From Chryseobacterium sp. FH1 (GTDB lineage: Bacteria > Bacteroidota > Bacteroidia > Flavobacteriales > Weeksellaceae): DNA of 64,000 bases. Location of the stretch: the NCBI RefSeq assembly GCF_000735135.1, contig NZ_JPLZ01000006.1, positions 1,178,001-1,242,000 of the forward strand, read 5' to 3'. Shown here piece by piece: positions 63,024 to 64,000 of this stretch. The notes below the pieces were generated by a model. The model worked only from the letters and a program-made list of their open reading frames with translations. It was not told where the DNA came from and searched no databases. A program made the position numbers and the translations under genes. How positions within the stretch are numbered: position 1 is the first letter of the stretch; every line of letters begins with the position of its first letter.

Positions 63024-63998
63024 TTAATTTCCAAATGCTAAAATCACAGCACCTGTTACAATTAGATTTACCAAAGCCAATGGAATCAAAGTTTTCCATC
63101 CAAGGTGCATCAATTGGTCATATCTAAATCTCGGAAGTGTCCATCTGATCCACATAAAGATCAAGATTCCAACTACTGTCTTTGTTAAGAATGCTACGAT
63201 GCTTAAGATTCCAGCCGCATTTTCTCCCCAATTCTGAGTTACCCAATCGATTCCAGGATAGTTGTAGCCTCCGAAGAAAAGAACTACGATGAATGCATTA
63301 GAAATGAACATATTCACATATTCCCCAAACATATACAATCCTAATTTCATTGATGAATATTCGGTAGAATATCCTGTAACCAATTCGGATTCACATTCTG
63401 GTAGATCGAACGGGTGACGGTTGGTCTCTGCCAAAGCTGCAACAAAGAATATTAAGAAAGCCAAAGGTTGATAAAGAATATTCCAGTTGATCCCAGAAAT
63501 AGCAGGAATGAATCCCCAGATTTTCCCAGTTGCCTGTACTTCAGAGATCATTTTAAGGTCAAGACTTCCTGTCATCATAATGATTGACAACAAAGACAAT
63601 CCCATTGCCAACTCGTAAGAGATCATTTGAGAAGAAGCTCTGATGGCGCCAAGCAATGAATATTTATTATTCGAAGCCCAACCTCCGATCATGATTCCGT
63701 AAACACCGATGGAAGCCATTCCGATGATGAACAACACGCCAACGTCGATATTTGCAACTTGCAGATCAAAAGAATTTCCGCCAATGTTTAATGTTTTTCC
63801 CCAAGGAATCACTGCGCCAGTGATCAATGAAATGAACATGACCAAAGAAGGTCCTAATATAAAAAGGAATTTCTCCGCGTGTTGTGGCGTAAAATCCTCT
63901 TTGAAGAAAAATTTACCACCATCTGCCAACGGTTGCAACAATCCGAAAGGTCCCGATCTGTTTGGTCCGATCCTGTCCTGCATAATAGCGGCCACTTT
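63024..63998 (-). CDS. nuoH: NADH-quinone oxidoreductase subunit H, 5' truncated by window edge
   Basis: The frame is open to the window's last codon; the visible text begins KVAAIMQDRIGPNRSGPFG, which lies inside the protein after the first helix of known NuoH sequences, so the GTG at 63995 is not the start. About 324 residues are present. AETNRHPFDLPECESELV is the quinone-pocket signature. It forms the contact between the two arms of complex I. The upstream genes nuoA-nuoG should lie to the right of the window. Confidence 0.93.
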   Translation of the reverse strand, partial: KVAAIMQDRIGPNRSGPFGLLQPLADGGKFFFKEDFTPQHAEKFLFILGPSLVMFISLITGAVIPWGKTLNIGGNSFDLQVANIDVGVLFIIGMASIGVYGIMIGGWASNNKYSLLGAIRASSQMISYELAMGLSLLSIIMMTGSLDLKMISEVQATGKIWGFIPAISGINWNILYQPLAFLIFFVAALAETNRHPFDLPECESELVTGYSTEYSSMKLGLYMFGEYVNMFISNAFIVVLFFGGYNYPGIDWVTQNWGENAAGILSIVAFLTKTVVGILIFMWIRWTLPRFRYDQLMHLGWKTLIPLALVNLIVTGAVILAFGN

Positions 63999-64000
63999 TC

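Overview
The window is a chromosome segment of a member of the Bacteroidota, most likely family Weeksellaceae (Chryseobacterium or Epilithonimonas type). The evidence is a low-GC genome, promoters of the Bacteroidota form (TTTG, about 19 bases, TAnnTTTG), a PorP/SprF-type outer-membrane protein, DUF6443/YD-repeat toxins, DUF3822 near rsmD, GSCFA, a 14-subunit-type nuo operon, and repeated short palindromes in spacers. Species cannot be fixed by eye. No tRNA, rRNA or CRISPR array was seen.

Region 1 (1-10.3 kb) is the accessory part. It holds a polymorphic-toxin locus on the + strand: the 3' part of a very large YD-repeat protein (open to the left edge), a small secreted coiled-coil protein, an Rhs-core protein with a variable C-terminal toxin tip, an Imm26-like immunity protein and a small membrane protein. 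It is followed by a decayed IS1-family transposase and about 1 kb of gene-poor, degenerate DNA.

Region 2 (10.3-24 kb) is mostly single housekeeping or envelope genes: an EEP-fold phosphohydrolase overlapping corA, a FabH-type ketosynthase, an ohr-ohrR peroxide-response pair with a clear 20-base palindromic operator, a DUF1800-DUF1501 pair, an outer-membrane barrel, YceI, an alpha/beta hydrolase, a prolyl oligopeptidase and L-serine dehydratase.

Region 3 (24-46.5 kb) carries two DEAD-box helicases, a phosphate transporter with its DUF47 partner, polyprenyl synthase, GSCFA, TatD, an obg-adk-hpt group read leftward, a PASTA protein-rluD-porP run read rightward, hemW, murI, a LysR regulator divergent from a quinone reductase and quinol monooxygenase, an ABC-F protein, and glucosaminidase-rsmD-DUF3822.

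Region 4 (46.5-64 kb) has a thioredoxin/outer-membrane/LpxH/LuxE-like run, a VanY-like peptidase, a PD-(D/E)XK-like protein, aquaporin Z, a luciferase-like oxidoreductase, a CocE-type hydrolase, a complete RelE/HigB-HigA toxin-antitoxin pair with promoter and operator, and the end of the complex I operon (nuoH to nuoN, leftward). nuoH runs off the right edge. Spacers across the window hold at least five families of dispersed inverted repeats. The strongest accessory signals are the YD-repeat toxin locus and the toxin-antitoxin control region; nothing else looks like a wholly new multi-gene system.
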